DNA from: Aquibium pacificus
GTDB taxonomy: Bacteria; Pseudomonadota; Alphaproteobacteria; Rhizobiales; Rhizobiaceae
DNA length: 64,000 nt
Assembly: GCF_040839445.1 (NCBI RefSeq)
Contig: NZ_JBDPGJ010000004.1
Coordinates: 1-64,000 of the forward strand
Direction: 5' to 3'
The notes beneath the pieces are model-generated. The model saw nothing but the letters and a program-made list of their open reading frames with translations, was not told where the DNA came from and ran no database searches. The position numbers were made by a program, and so were the translations under genes. This document shows, one piece after another, positions 42,877-51,979 of the stretch (position 1 is the stretch's first letter; the number at the start of each line of letters is the position of its first letter).

Positions 42877-44034
42877 ATGATACCGCGTACTCTCTTCAGC
42901 GAGGAGCACGAGATGTTCCGCAGCTCCGTCAGGCGTTTCGTGGAACGCGAAGTCGTACCCTATCATGCGGCGTGGGAGGAGGCTGGTCAGGTGCCGCGCG
43001 AGGCATGGCTCAAGGCCGGCGAGGCGGGACTCCTCTGCTGCAACGTGCCCGCCGAATGGGGCGGCGTCGGCGCCGGCTTCCTGTTCAGCGCGATCGTGAT
43101 CGAGGAGCTGGCGCGGGTGGGCGCCTCGGCTCCGTCTTGGTCGCTGCATTCGGACATCGTGGCGCCGTACCTCGTTGATTTCGGATCGGACGAGCTCCGC
43201 CGCCGCTGGCTGCCGGCGATGACGCGCGGCGAGGCGATCGCGGCCGTGGCTATGACCGAACCGTCCGGCGGCAGCGACCTCAGGTCGATCCGCACCCGTG
43301 CCATGCGCAAGGGCGACCGGTTCGTGCTTAACGGGCAGAAGGTATTCATCACCAATGGCATCAGCGCCGATCTGGTGGTCGTGGCCTGCAAAACGGGCAT
43401 GGAGGAGAAGGCGCCAGGCATTTCGCTGTTTCTGGTGGAGGCCGACCGGCCGGGATTCCGGCGCGGCCGAAAACTGCAGAAGATCGGCTGCAAGGGCCAG
43501 GACACGGCCGAGCTGTTCCTCGAGGATGTCGACGTGCCCGACACCAACCTGCTCGGCATCGAGGGGCGCGGTTTCGACCATCTCGTGACCGAGCTGGCGC
43601 AGGAGCGCCTCGTGCAGGCGGTGCGCTCGATTGCCGCCGCGGAGGCGGTGCTGGGCTGGACGGTCGACTACGTGACCGATCGCCAGGCCTTCGGACGCCG
43701 CCTCTCGGATTTCCAGAATACGCAGTTCAAGATCGCGGACATCAAAGCGGAATGCGTCGCCAGCCGTGTCTTCGTGGATCGCTGCCTGGAGCTCCATTTG
43801 GCGGGCCTGCTCGATGCGACCGATGCGGCCATTGCCAAGCTGACGACGACGGAGCTGCTGGGGCGCGTGACCGACCAGTGCCTCCAGTTCTTCGGCGGCT
43901 GGGGCTACATGACGGAATTCCCGGTGGCGCGTGCCTTCGTTGATGCGCGGATGGCGCGGATTGCCGCGGGCACCAGCGAGATCATGCGCCAGATCATCGC
44001 TCGCTCCATCATCCCGAGAGACCGGACGCGATGA
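42877..44034 (+). CDS. Acyl-CoA dehydrogenase (1)
   Basis: A 385-residue FAD-dependent acyl-CoA dehydrogenase. The N-terminal domain begins EEHEMFRSSVRRFVEREVVP; the middle domain has AVAMTEPSGGSDLRSIRTRA and FVLNGQKVFITNGISADLVV; the C-terminal domain has DRQAFGRRLSDFQNTQFKIA and AAGTSEIMRQIIARSI. All these are complete, in contrast to the shorter paralogue at 47642. It would introduce a 2,3-double bond. The stop overlaps the next start as ATGA (44031-44034). Confidence 0.94.
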   Translation: MIPRTLFSEEHEMFRSSVRRFVEREVVPYHAAWEEAGQVPREAWLKAGEAGLLCCNVPAEWGGVGAGFLFSAIVIEELARVGASAPSWSLHSDIVAPYLVDFGSDELRRRWLPAMTRGEAIAAVAMTEPSGGSDLRSIRTRAMRKGDRFVLNGQKVFITNGISADLVVVACKTGMEEKAPGISLFLVEADRPGFRRGRKLQKIGCKGQDTAELFLEDVDVPDTNLLGIEGRGFDHLVTELAQERLVQAVRSIAAAEAVLGWTVDYVTDRQAFGRRLSDFQNTQFKIADIKAECVASRVFVDRCLELHLAGLLDATDAAIAKLTTTELLGRVTDQCLQFFGGWGYMTEFPVARAFVDARMARIAAGTSEIMRQIIARSIIPRDRTR

Positions 44035-44807
44035 CGGGCACGGGATTCCAACTCACGCTGCCGGTCGGGGCAGCGATGATCATCGGCGGGACGGGCGCGC
44101 TCGGACGCGCGATCGCCTCCGCATTCGCGCGGGCGGGCAGCGACATCGCCTTCACCCATCGCCGTCAGGGTCCGCAGGTGGATGCCGCCGTTGCGGACGT
44201 GGCCGCACATGGCGGCCGCGTCGAGACGGTGGGATGCGACCTGCGCGAACCGGGAAGTGCGGCAGCCGCCATCGAATACGCATTCAACAAGTTCGGACAT
44301 ATACATAGCCTGATTTATGCCGCCGGACCGGACATCGCGGTCCGCTTTCTGAGCGAGCTTCAGGCAGACGTGTGGAAGGAAACGTTCGACGCCGATGTGC
44401 ATGGCTTCTTCGCCGGCGTTAAAGCTGCCATCCCGATCATGCGGCGCGGCGGCGGGACGATCACCGCCGTGACAACCGCCGCGACGCGCCGATACCCGCC
44501 GAAGGATGTGCTCTCCGCAGCGCCAAAGGCCGCGATCGAAACGGTCGTCCGCGCCATCGCGCGCGAGGAGGGCCGGTACGGAATCAGAGCCAATGCCGTT
44601 GCGCCTGGCTGGATCGGTTCCGGGCTGGGCGCGCGGATCATTGATGCCGAGCACGGCGGAAACGCGGACAAGCTCGCCGCCGCAATACCGTTGCGCCGCC
44701 TCGGCGATGCCGATGAAGTGGCGGCAGCCGTGCTTTTTCTTTCCTCGCAACAGGCGGCCTACGTGTCAGGCCAAGTATTGGCCGTCGACGGCGGATGGCA
44801 GGTCTAG
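44031..44807 (+). CDS. Short-chain dehydrogenase/reductase (1), catalytic Tyr replaced
   Basis: A 258-residue SDR. The nucleotide-binding motif MIIGGTGALGRAIASAFARA, the LIYAAGP segment (NAG-like) and RANAVAPGWIGSGLGARI are present. The usual YxxxK motif reads SAAPK (in DVLSAAPKAAIETVVRAI), with Ser at the Tyr position, so classic SDR catalysis is doubtful. It overlaps the preceding dehydrogenase gene by 4 bp. It could be a binding or structural paralogue, or use another residue. Assignment to 3-hydroxyacyl-CoA oxidation is inference from the operon. Confidence 0.85.
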   Translation: MTGTGFQLTLPVGAAMIIGGTGALGRAIASAFARAGSDIAFTHRRQGPQVDAAVADVAAHGGRVETVGCDLREPGSAAAAIEYAFNKFGHIHSLIYAAGPDIAVRFLSELQADVWKETFDADVHGFFAGVKAAIPIMRRGGGTITAVTTAATRRYPPKDVLSAAPKAAIETVVRAIAREEGRYGIRANAVAPGWIGSGLGARIIDAEHGGNADKLAAAIPLRRLGDADEVAAAVLFLSSQQAAYVSGQVLAVDGGWQV

Positions 44808-44897
44808 GGCAATGACGGGCTCCCCAACTGGATCGCGAAGCATGCGCAATCGCCAACGAAATCGCCCCCAATTGGTGCCGCCGAAGGACATGATGCC

Positions 44898-46079
44898 ATG
44901 AGCCGGGCCCCGCTCATCATAGACGCCGTCCGCTCGCCGATGGGGCGAGGCAAGTCCAACGGCGCACTCGCATCGATCCATCCGGTGGAGTTGCTCGCCC
45001 AGCTCCTCTCCAGCCTGACGCAGAGAACCGGCATCGATCCGGGCCTGGTCGACGATGTCATCATCGGCTGCGTGAGCCAGGTGTCCGAGCAATCCGCGAC
45101 GCCCGGGCGCATGGCGCTGCTTGCGGCGGGTTTTCCCGAGCACGTTCCGGCGACGACCATCGACCGCAAATGCGGATCGAGCCAGCAGGCCATCCATTTC
45201 GCGGCGCAGGGGATCGCCGCCGGCGCCTACGATCTCGTCATCGCCGGCGGCGTCGAGTCCATGAGCCGCGTTCCAATGGGCTCGGCCCGCCAGCAGGCCG
45301 ATCCGTTTGGGCCGTCGGTCCGCAAACGCTATTCGCCGGGGCTCGTCTCCCAGGGCGTGGCCGCGGAGCTCGTCGCCGGCAAGTGGCACATCAGCCGCGA
45401 GGAGATGGACGCCTATGCGATGGCCTCGCACCAAAGGGCGGCGACGGCGCGTGACAGCGGCGCTTTCGCGACGGAGATCGTTCCCATCGTGGCCGATCAT
45501 GGACCTGTCGAACGCGACGAAACCATCCGCGGCGCGACCACCATGGATGGGCTGGGGGTGCTGGAGCCCGCCTTTCGAACAGACGACAATGCCGCCCGGT
45601 TTCCCGAGATCAACTGGGGTGTTACCCCCGGGAATTCCTCGCAGATCACCGACGGAGCGGCGGTTGTTCTCCTGGCAAGCGAGGCCTACGCCGCGAAGGC
45701 TGGATTGACGCCGCGAGCCCGCTTCGTTTCGTTCGACGTGCGCGGCGACGATCCGCTGCTCATGCTCACGGCGCCGATCGAGGCCACGCGGCGGGTGCTC
45801 GCAAAGGGCGGGCTTTCGCTGTCCGATATCGATCATTTCGAGATCAACGAGGCCTTCGCCTCGGTCCCGCTCGCCTGGTGCATGAGCCTCGGCGCCGATC
45901 CGTCGAAGCTCAATCCCCGCGGAGGAGCGATCGCGCTTGGCCATCCGCTTGGCGCGTCCGGCGCGCGGCTGATGACGACCATGGTCAACGCGCTGGAGCA
46001 AGGCGGCGGGCGTTACGGGCTGCAGAGCATGTGCGAGGCCGGAGGCATGGCCAACGCAACAATTATCGAGCTGATCTGA
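44898..46079 (+). CDS. Thiolase (acetyl-CoA acyltransferase)
   Basis: A 393-residue type II thiolase, which cleaves 3-ketoacyl-CoA with CoA. The acylated Cys is in TTIDRKCGSSQQAIHFAA (about residue 90), the His in NPRGGAIALGHPLGASGARL and the second Cys in LQSMCEAGGMANATIIEL. The N-terminus PLIIDAVRSPMGRGKSNGAL is standard. The 90 bp before ATG 44898 hold no other gene. This conventional thiolase contrasts with the Cys-less thiolase-like gene at 49909, suggesting two different C-C cleavages in the pathway. Confidence 0.94.
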   Translation: MSRAPLIIDAVRSPMGRGKSNGALASIHPVELLAQLLSSLTQRTGIDPGLVDDVIIGCVSQVSEQSATPGRMALLAAGFPEHVPATTIDRKCGSSQQAIHFAAQGIAAGAYDLVIAGGVESMSRVPMGSARQQADPFGPSVRKRYSPGLVSQGVAAELVAGKWHISREEMDAYAMASHQRAATARDSGAFATEIVPIVADHGPVERDETIRGATTMDGLGVLEPAFRTDDNAARFPEINWGVTPGNSSQITDGAAVVLLASEAYAAKAGLTPRARFVSFDVRGDDPLLMLTAPIEATRRVLAKGGLSLSDIDHFEINEAFASVPLAWCMSLGADPSKLNPRGGAIALGHPLGASGARLMTTMVNALEQGGGRYGLQSMCEAGGMANATIIELI

Positions 46080-46096
46080 ACAGACTGGGCTGGAAC

Positions 46097-46861
46097 ATGG
46101 ATGTAAGAGACAAGACGGTTGTGGTGACCGGAGGCGCATCCGGGCTCGGCCGTGCCACGGCGGAACTGCTGGGCGGACAAGGCGCGAGAATCGTCATCAC
46201 CGACCTGCCGGCCTCGCGCGGCAGGGAGGTGGCAGCCGAGATGGGCAAGGGTACGCTGTTCGTACCCGGCGACGTCACGTCCGAGGCCGACATGCGCGCC
46301 GTGTTCGAGCAGGCTGTCCGGCTCGGGCCGCTGGCCGCGACGGTCCACTGCGCGGGTCGCGGCGGCGCGCTGCGTATCCTGGACAAAGATTCCAATCCGG
46401 GCTCGCTCGCGCACTACGAGAACATCGTCCGCATCAATCTGGTCGGGTCGTTCAACGTCCTCCGCTTTGCGGCCGCTTCGCTGGCGCGCAACGAACCGGT
46501 CGACGACGAACGCGGCGTCGTCGTGCTGACAGCCTCGATTGCGGGATACGAGGGTCAGATAGGACAGGTACCCTACGCATCGTCCAAGGGCGGCGTGATC
46601 GGCCTCACGGTTGTCGCCGCGCGCGATCTGGCAAGCAAGCGCATCCGCGTGTGCACGATCGCGCCGGGCGTGATGGATACACCCATCCTCTCGGGACTTT
46701 CCGACAAGGTGCGCGCCTCGCTCGCGGCAGCCGTGCCCAATCCACCGCGGCTGGGGCGCGCCGATGAATATGCGGCGCTGGCCGCGCACATCATCGGCAA
46801 CAAGTATATCAACGGCGAGACGATCCGCATCGACGGCGCGCTACGCATGGGACCGAAGTAG
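46097..46861 (+). CDS. Short-chain dehydrogenase (2), 3-hydroxyacyl-CoA dehydrogenase type II-like
   Basis: A 254-residue SDR with VVVTGGASGLGRATAELLGG, the NAG-equivalent HCAGRGG, Ser in LTASIAGYEGQIGQ and intact YASSK, followed by RVCTIAPGVMDTPIL. The long AGRGGALRILDKDSNPGSLA insertion is like that of HSD10-type 3-hydroxyacyl-CoA dehydrogenases. It is the more likely 3-hydroxyacyl-CoA dehydrogenase of the operon, since SDR (1) lacks the Tyr. ATG 46097 lies 17 bp after the thiolase stop. Confidence 0.9.
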   Translation: MDVRDKTVVVTGGASGLGRATAELLGGQGARIVITDLPASRGREVAAEMGKGTLFVPGDVTSEADMRAVFEQAVRLGPLAATVHCAGRGGALRILDKDSNPGSLAHYENIVRINLVGSFNVLRFAAASLARNEPVDDERGVVVLTASIAGYEGQIGQVPYASSKGGVIGLTVVAARDLASKRIRVCTIAPGVMDTPILSGLSDKVRASLAAAVPNPPRLGRADEYAALAAHIIGNKYINGETIRIDGALRMGPK

Positions 46862-46866
46862 ACGAC

Positions 46867-47628
46867 ATGGCGGAAGTCGAGATCGAAATCGCCGGGCGGG
46901 TGATGGTTGTCGCCATCAATCGGACCGAAGCACGCAATGCAGCCAATCGTGCCGTCGCGGTGGCGATCGCAGAGGCGGTTGATGCGCTTGACGAGCGGGA
47001 CGACCTGTCGGCCGGCGTCATCACGGGTCGCGGCGGCACGTTTTGCGCCGGCATGGATCTCAAGGCATTCCTGCGCGGTGAACTTGCCCGCGTCGAAGGC
47101 CGCGGCTTCGCCGGGCTGACTGAGCGGCTGCCCAGCAAGCCGCTGATCGCGGCGGTTGAAGGCCATGCGCTGGCGGGAGGATTCGAACTCGCGCTGGCCT
47201 GCGACCTGATCGTCGCCGCCGAGGACGCCCGGTTCGGACTCCCCGAGGTCAAGCGCGGGCTGGTGGCGAACGCGGGCGGACTGATGCGGCTCCCTCGCCA
47301 GCTGCCGTTCCGGATGGCTATGGAACTGGTGCTGACCGGGGAACAGGTCAAGGCGGGCGATCTCCACCGCCTGGGGCTGATCAACAGGCTCGTTCCCAAC
47401 GGCGGAGCGCTCGCCGCGGCGCTCGCATTGGCGGAGACGATCGCGCAGAACGGGCCGATGGCGCTCGCCGTCAGCAAGCGGGTCATGCTCGAATCGCAGG
47501 ACTGGCCGTCGACCGAGATGTTCCAGCGCCAGAGGCAGATCACCGCGCCCGTCTTCGCGTCGGCCGACGCGCGCGAAGGCGCGCTCGCCTTCGCCGAGAA
47601 GCGCAAGCCGAACTGGCAGGGCAGATGA
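46867..47628 (+). CDS. Enoyl-CoA hydratase/isomerase (crotonase family)
   Basis: A 253-residue crotonase. The oxyanion-hole segments are GTFCAGMDLKAFLRG and AAVEGHALAGGFELALACDL, and the catalytic region is DARFGLPEVKRGLVANAGGL. The first Glu typical of hydratases (in G-A-x-x-E) is not obvious here (ALAGGFELAL), while the second (PEVKRGL) is, so hydratase versus isomerase or hydrolase is open. It follows SDR (2) by 5 bp. Confidence 0.9.
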   Translation: MAEVEIEIAGRVMVVAINRTEARNAANRAVAVAIAEAVDALDERDDLSAGVITGRGGTFCAGMDLKAFLRGELARVEGRGFAGLTERLPSKPLIAAVEGHALAGGFELALACDLIVAAEDARFGLPEVKRGLVANAGGLMRLPRQLPFRMAMELVLTGEQVKAGDLHRLGLINRLVPNGGALAAALALAETIAQNGPMALAVSKRVMLESQDWPSTEMFQRQRQITAPVFASADAREGALAFAEKRKPNWQGR

Positions 47629-47641
47629 GCGCGCCCGGCCC

Positions 47642-48715
47642 ATGAGCGGAACGGTCAGCCAGGTATCGGAGGCCGGACGCATGGCGGTCGACATGGCGGA
47701 GCGCCTGTTCGCCGGCCTGTTCTGGCCCGACGGTGTCCGGGCGGCTGATGCGGACTGGCGCACGCAGGCGTGGGACGCGATCGAAGAGACCGGGCTGACG
47801 CTGGCGCTCGTTCCGGAAGACGCCGGCGGGTTCGGCCTAGACCTGCGCGAGGCGCTCGATCTCGTGCGTGTGGCGGGCGGCGCGGCGGTGCCGCTTCCGT
47901 TCGCCGAGACCCTGGTCGCGAACTGGTTGCTTGCGAAATCGGGCCTGTTTCTCCCAGGCGGGGCTCTGGCGCTGGCGATTTCCGCGACCCCGCCGCGCCT
48001 GGCCGCCGAAGGCGGCGGATTGCGCTTGTCGGGTCGCGTGCCGCGCGTGCCCTGGGGGCGGAGCGCGAGACATGCGGTTGTGCCAGCGGAACTCGACGGC
48101 GAACTGAGGCTAGTGCTCGTGCCGAAAGACGCTTTCGAGATCGCCGGCGAATTGACAAACTTGGCCGGGGAGCCGCGGGACACCCTGGCGTTCGATCTTA
48201 TTGTTCCGTCCGCTAACCTTGCGCGGCTCCCGGCCGATCTCGAGTTGCAGGATCTGCTTGGCTGCGCGGCCGCTATCAGGGCCATCGCCATTGCCGGTGC
48301 ACTGGAGACGGTGCTTCAGCGCAGTGTCACCTACGCAATGGAACGGGTGCAGTTCGGACGGCCTATAGGCAAGTTTCAGGCGATACAGCATCAACTCGCC
48401 GTCATGGCGGGACACGGGGCGATGGCCTCTGCCGCGGCGCAATTGGCGGCCGATGCCTTCGGCGATCTGCGGCAGCGGAACAGGATTGCGTCGGCGAAGG
48501 TGGTCGCGGACGAAGCGGCAGGTACGAGCGCCGCCATAGCGCATCAGGTGCACGGGGCGATCGGCTTTGCGCGCGAGCATCCGTTGCATGCGCTCACATT
48601 GAGGCTGTGGTCGTGGCGCGACGAATACGGCGGCGCGTCCGTCTGGGGTCTCGATCTCGGCCGTTCCGCGATTAAGGCCGGGCGCGAGGGGCTCTGGCCT
48701 TTGGTGGTCGGGTAA
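47642..48715 (+). CDS. Acyl-CoA dehydrogenase-like subunit, short (2)
   Basis: A 357-residue divergent acyl-CoA dehydrogenase. Typical parts include VPEDAGGFGLDLREALDL, YAMERVQFGRPIGKFQAIQH and AIAHQVHGAIGFAREHPLHA. The middle domain is short, and the C-terminal GTxEI motif is replaced by LWSWRDEYGGASVWGL. Such short subunits form heterotetramers with a normal subunit in steroid side-chain degradation (FadE28/FadE29-type pairs). The following gene (48726) encodes a fuller subunit 10 bp downstream, fitting that arrangement. Confidence 0.88.
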   Translation: MSGTVSQVSEAGRMAVDMAERLFAGLFWPDGVRAADADWRTQAWDAIEETGLTLALVPEDAGGFGLDLREALDLVRVAGGAAVPLPFAETLVANWLLAKSGLFLPGGALALAISATPPRLAAEGGGLRLSGRVPRVPWGRSARHAVVPAELDGELRLVLVPKDAFEIAGELTNLAGEPRDTLAFDLIVPSANLARLPADLELQDLLGCAAAIRAIAIAGALETVLQRSVTYAMERVQFGRPIGKFQAIQHQLAVMAGHGAMASAAAQLAADAFGDLRQRNRIASAKVVADEAAGTSAAIAHQVHGAIGFAREHPLHALTLRLWSWRDEYGGASVWGLDLGRSAIKAGREGLWPLVVG

Positions 48716-48725
48716 GGAGGCGAAT

Positions 48726-49859
48726 ATGGCGCTGCTGAGTTTCCCCCGCCCGCCGGAAGACGCGTTCGGTGACCTGCGAGCCGACGTTCGTGCCTTCCTC
48801 GCGCGAGAGCTGGAGGGGCGGTCCTGCGCAAAACGGGCCAAATCCTGGAAGGCGTTCGATCCGGACTTTTCCCGCAAGCTCGGGGCGCGGGGATGGATCG
48901 GAATGACCTGGCCCAAAGCATATGGCGGCAGGGAACGCAGTTCGCTGGAGCGCTATGTCGTGCAGGAGGAACTGCTCGCTGCCGGAGCGCCGGTTGCCGC
49001 CCACTGGATCGCCGACCGGCAGAGCGGCCCGCTGCTGATCAAGTATGGTACCGAGGAACAGCGCCTCAAATATCTGCCGCGGATCGCCGCCGGCGAACAT
49101 TATTTCTGCATCGGCATGAGCGAGCCTGACTCGGGCTCAGATCTCGCAGCGACGCGGACCAAGGCCGAACGCATCGACGGCGGCTATCGCGTGAACGGCA
49201 CCAAGGTCTGGACCAGCCATGCCCACGAGGTCCATTCGATGATCCTGTTCTGTCGCACGGGTGACGCCGAACTGCGCCACGGCGGTGTCTCGCAATTCGT
49301 TGTCGATCTGGACACGCCCGGCATCACCGTCCGTCCCATCAGGGACTTGTCGGGAGACGTCCACTTCAACGAGGTTCTGTTTCGTGACGTGTTTCTTCCC
49401 GCCTCATGCATTGTCGGCACGGAGGGCGAGGGATGGAAGCAGGTGACGAGCGAACTCGCGTTCGAACGAAGCGGACCCGAACGCTTCCTGTCGTCGTTCC
49501 CGCTGTTCGCAACCTTGACCGACCAGCTCGATGCTGCCGACGACCGGGCAGCGATCGAGGTCGGCAAGATTGTTTCCCGGCTCACGGTCCTGCGCCAACT
49601 TTCGCGATCGATCGCCGGAGTTCTCGACGCTGGCGGCGAGCCGGCGGTCGAAGCGAGCATCGTGAAAGATGTCGGCACGACGCTTGATCAGCAGATTCCC
49701 GAGATCGCGCGGTCCCTGCTGCCCATGGACGAGCTTTCCGGCACCGATTTCAACGAGGCTTTCGCTCTCACGCTGACACTTGCTCCGTGCTTCTCGATCC
49801 AGGGTGGCACGCGCGAGATTTTGCGCGGAATCATAGCACGAGGACTCGGCCTGAGATGA
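48726..49859 (+). CDS. Acyl-CoA dehydrogenase (3), likely partner of subunit (2)
   Basis: A 377-residue acyl-CoA dehydrogenase with GMTWPKAYGGRERSSLERYV, CIGMSEPDSGSDLAATRTKA, the YRVNGTKVWTSHAHEVHSMI flavin segment and a C-terminal FSIQGGTREILRGIIARGLG. ATG 48726 follows GGAGG. It immediately follows the short subunit at 47642 and resembles the partner subunit of alpha2beta2 enzymes that act on bulky branched acyl-CoAs. The catalytic Glu cannot be placed with confidence by eye. Confidence 0.9.
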   Translation: MALLSFPRPPEDAFGDLRADVRAFLARELEGRSCAKRAKSWKAFDPDFSRKLGARGWIGMTWPKAYGGRERSSLERYVVQEELLAAGAPVAAHWIADRQSGPLLIKYGTEEQRLKYLPRIAAGEHYFCIGMSEPDSGSDLAATRTKAERIDGGYRVNGTKVWTSHAHEVHSMILFCRTGDAELRHGGVSQFVVDLDTPGITVRPIRDLSGDVHFNEVLFRDVFLPASCIVGTEGEGWKQVTSELAFERSGPERFLSSFPLFATLTDQLDAADDRAAIEVGKIVSRLTVLRQLSRSIAGVLDAGGEPAVEASIVKDVGTTLDQQIPEIARSLLPMDELSGTDFNEAFALTLTLAPCFSIQGGTREILRGIIARGLGLR

Positions 49860-49908
49860 CGATCTGGCACGAGCATTCAAGGCAGGAGAAAAGCGAGGTG
49901 CGCAGAGC

Positions 49909-51069
49909 ATGACTACGGGGACCTATGTTGTCGGGCTTGGCAACACGCGAATGGGCTTCCGGCTCGGCGTGCCAACGGAAATGCTTTTCCTGGAGGCAAT
50001 CAAGGCGGCGCTTGACGACGCGGGGCTCAAGAAGACCGACATAGACGGATTCAGCGGGCGGTGGACGGCGCCGGGCGGCACGTCGCTCCATCCCGGTTCC
50101 GCGGATTGGAGCACGCTGCTCGGCCAGCCGCTGAGCTGGATCGGCGACACCTATCCGCAGGGTCCGCAAGGACTCATGGATGCGGCAGCGGCCGTGGCCG
50201 CGGGATCCTGCAACGTCGCGGTCGTGGTCAGCGGGCAGGGGCAGCTCGCAGGCGGCCTCGCCGAATATACGAGACCCGGAAACGAGTTCGTGGCGCCCTA
50301 CGGCGCGTTCACCGCGGCCAATTTCGCACTGGTGGCGCAGCGATACCTCCACGAGTTGGGACTGGCCGAGGCCCGCCGGGTACGCGAGGACGTCGCACGC
50401 ATCGCCGCGACGATCCGCACCTGCGGCAGCGTCAATCCCGAGGCGGTGCTGACCGGCAAGGGCGAAATCACGCCCGAGGCGGTGCTGGCGTCGCGCCCGA
50501 TTGCCTCGCCGCTGCGCCTGTTCGACGTGTGCCTGGCGAACGAGGGCGCCACCGCCATCATCGTTGCCGGTAAGGCGGTCGCGAAGGGCTGTCCGTCGCC
50601 GGTCGAAATTCTTGGTGTGGGATGCGAGTGGCAGCGCCAGCAATATGTCATGGCTCCGCGGCTGGAGGACAACTGGCAGGTGGGGGCGGCCGGTGCGCGG
50701 AAGGCGTTCGGCATGGCCGGATTGAGGCCGGAGGATGCGGACGTGCGCTCCTTCTACGATGCCAACGCGTTCGAGATCGCGCGGCAGTTCGAGGTCCTCG
50801 GCTATTGCAGCTTCGGCGAAGGGGCAGCCTTCGCCGTCGAGAACGGCATCGGCCCCGGCGACAGGATGCCGACGAACACGGACGGCGGTCTGCTGTCCTA
50901 CAGCCATACCGGTTTCGGTGGTCCGCACACGCGCGCATCGTATGCAATACGCCAGGTCCGCGGAACCGCGGGGACCGGGCAGGTCGCCGGCGTCGAAACG
51001 GCAGTGTCCTGCGGCGCAGGCTCGGGCGCCCAGTATCACGGTACCATCATCTTCGGGAGGCCATCATGA
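49909..51069 (+). CDS. Thiolase-like lipid-transfer protein (Ltp2-type aldolase subunit)
   Basis: A 386-residue thiolase-superfamily protein. The position of the nucleophilic Cys of true thiolases is YPQGPQGLMDAAAAVAAGSC, with no Cys in the motif, and the His motif is replaced by GGLLSYSHTGFGG. These changes are those of Ltp2-like proteins, which with a DUF35 partner perform retro-aldol cleavage of branched 3-hydroxyacyl-CoA in steroid side-chain degradation. The stop overlaps the start of a DUF35 gene (ATGA at 51066-51069), the expected partner. Confidence 0.88.
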   Translation: MTTGTYVVGLGNTRMGFRLGVPTEMLFLEAIKAALDDAGLKKTDIDGFSGRWTAPGGTSLHPGSADWSTLLGQPLSWIGDTYPQGPQGLMDAAAAVAAGSCNVAVVVSGQGQLAGGLAEYTRPGNEFVAPYGAFTAANFALVAQRYLHELGLAEARRVREDVARIAATIRTCGSVNPEAVLTGKGEITPEAVLASRPIASPLRLFDVCLANEGATAIIVAGKAVAKGCPSPVEILGVGCEWQRQQYVMAPRLEDNWQVGAAGARKAFGMAGLRPEDADVRSFYDANAFEIARQFEVLGYCSFGEGAAFAVENGIGPGDRMPTNTDGGLLSYSHTGFGGPHTRASYAIRQVRGTAGTGQVAGVETAVSCGAGSGAQYHGTIIFGRPS

Positions 51070-51476
51070 ACGGGAGCAGCGCAGGAACTTTCGTGCCGGA
51101 ACCGTCATGGCTGACGCTTCCCTTCTGGGAACACGCCAATCGCGGCGTGCTTTGCAGACAGAAATGCGCAAGTTGCGGCTATGACATGTTTCCCCCGCAA
51201 TTCGCATGTCGCAGGTGCCTAGGAACAGATCTACCATGGGTTTCCTCGAGCGGCCGCGGACGAATTTACAGCTTCACGATCCTCGACATGGGAACCGATG
51301 GCCGCCCCCTGCCCCAGCAGAAGGTACTCGCGGACGTCGATCTGGAAGAAGGTTGGCACATGATGACGAATGTCGTCGGCTGCCCGCCGGACCGCGTCTC
51401 GTTCGGGATGGAGGTGCGAGTTGTCTGGCAGAGACTTTCGGACAGGATAAACCTGCCCGTGTTCGTGCCAGAATAG
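51066..51476 (+). CDS. DUF35 OB-fold zinc protein (ChsH2-C-terminal/Ltp partner type)
   Basis: A 136-residue protein. A rubredoxin-like zinc ribbon has CASCGYDMFPPQFACRRCLG (about residues 38-57), and an OB-fold follows (GRGRIYSFTILDMG, VLADVDLEEGWHMMTNVVG). DUF35 proteins bind thiolase-like partners and help form their active complex. The 4-bp overlap with the preceding gene indicates a stoichiometric complex. Last gene of the operon that starts at 36427. Confidence 0.92.
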   Translation: MNGSSAGTFVPEPSWLTLPFWEHANRGVLCRQKCASCGYDMFPPQFACRRCLGTDLPWVSSSGRGRIYSFTILDMGTDGRPLPQQKVLADVDLEEGWHMMTNVVGCPPDRVSFGMEVRVVWQRLSDRINLPVFVPE

Positions 51477-51979
51477 GCAACCGTCACAAGGATCCCGCCA
51501 TTTCCTGAGTTTACCCGTCTCCTCGTTGGCCGCGGGCACTCCGCCGTACGCCGGAAAACGCCGCATATCGACGGTTTCAGGTTGATGTCGTTGTCAATAC
51601 GATAACCGGTGTCACCTGCCGATCAATCCTGTATCGAGATGCTTCGCAGGGTCGGGCGCCTTGTGCGGCCGGCGTCCGCAGCCTGCCCTTCGATGGTTTT
51701 CCACTTAGACGGGAGCGCAGCAGAGCGCTGCGCCTCTTCGGCGTGTCAGGAGCGAGAGGCTGGGCCATGTCCAATGCGCTTCGGTTCTCGGCAATCAGCG
51801 CTATTCAACTGCAATGATGCATACCCGTTGGGTAAGGCTGGAGGGTGCCGAACGTGTTGTGCAAACCTCGGCAACAAAGTCTCACGGCAAAGTTTTGTAC
51901 ACGGTATTCAAGCTCGTACCAGAGCCTATTGCGAGAATATTCCTGTAATCTACATAGACATATATTGCGCCTCTGTGCA
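51477..51979. other. Intergenic region before IS256
   Basis: About 500 bp without a recognisable gene. Short open frames exist on both strands but show no known motif. No clear terminator follows the operon. The last 9 bp (51971-51979, CTCTGTGCA) are the left copy of the IS256 target duplication. Confidence 0.4.

Noticed and set aside
41268..42878. Minus-strand 536-residue frame opposite the acyl-CoA synthetase
   Set aside because: The plus-strand gene has every adenylate-forming motif. The reverse frame has none and ends at operon gene borders only by chance.
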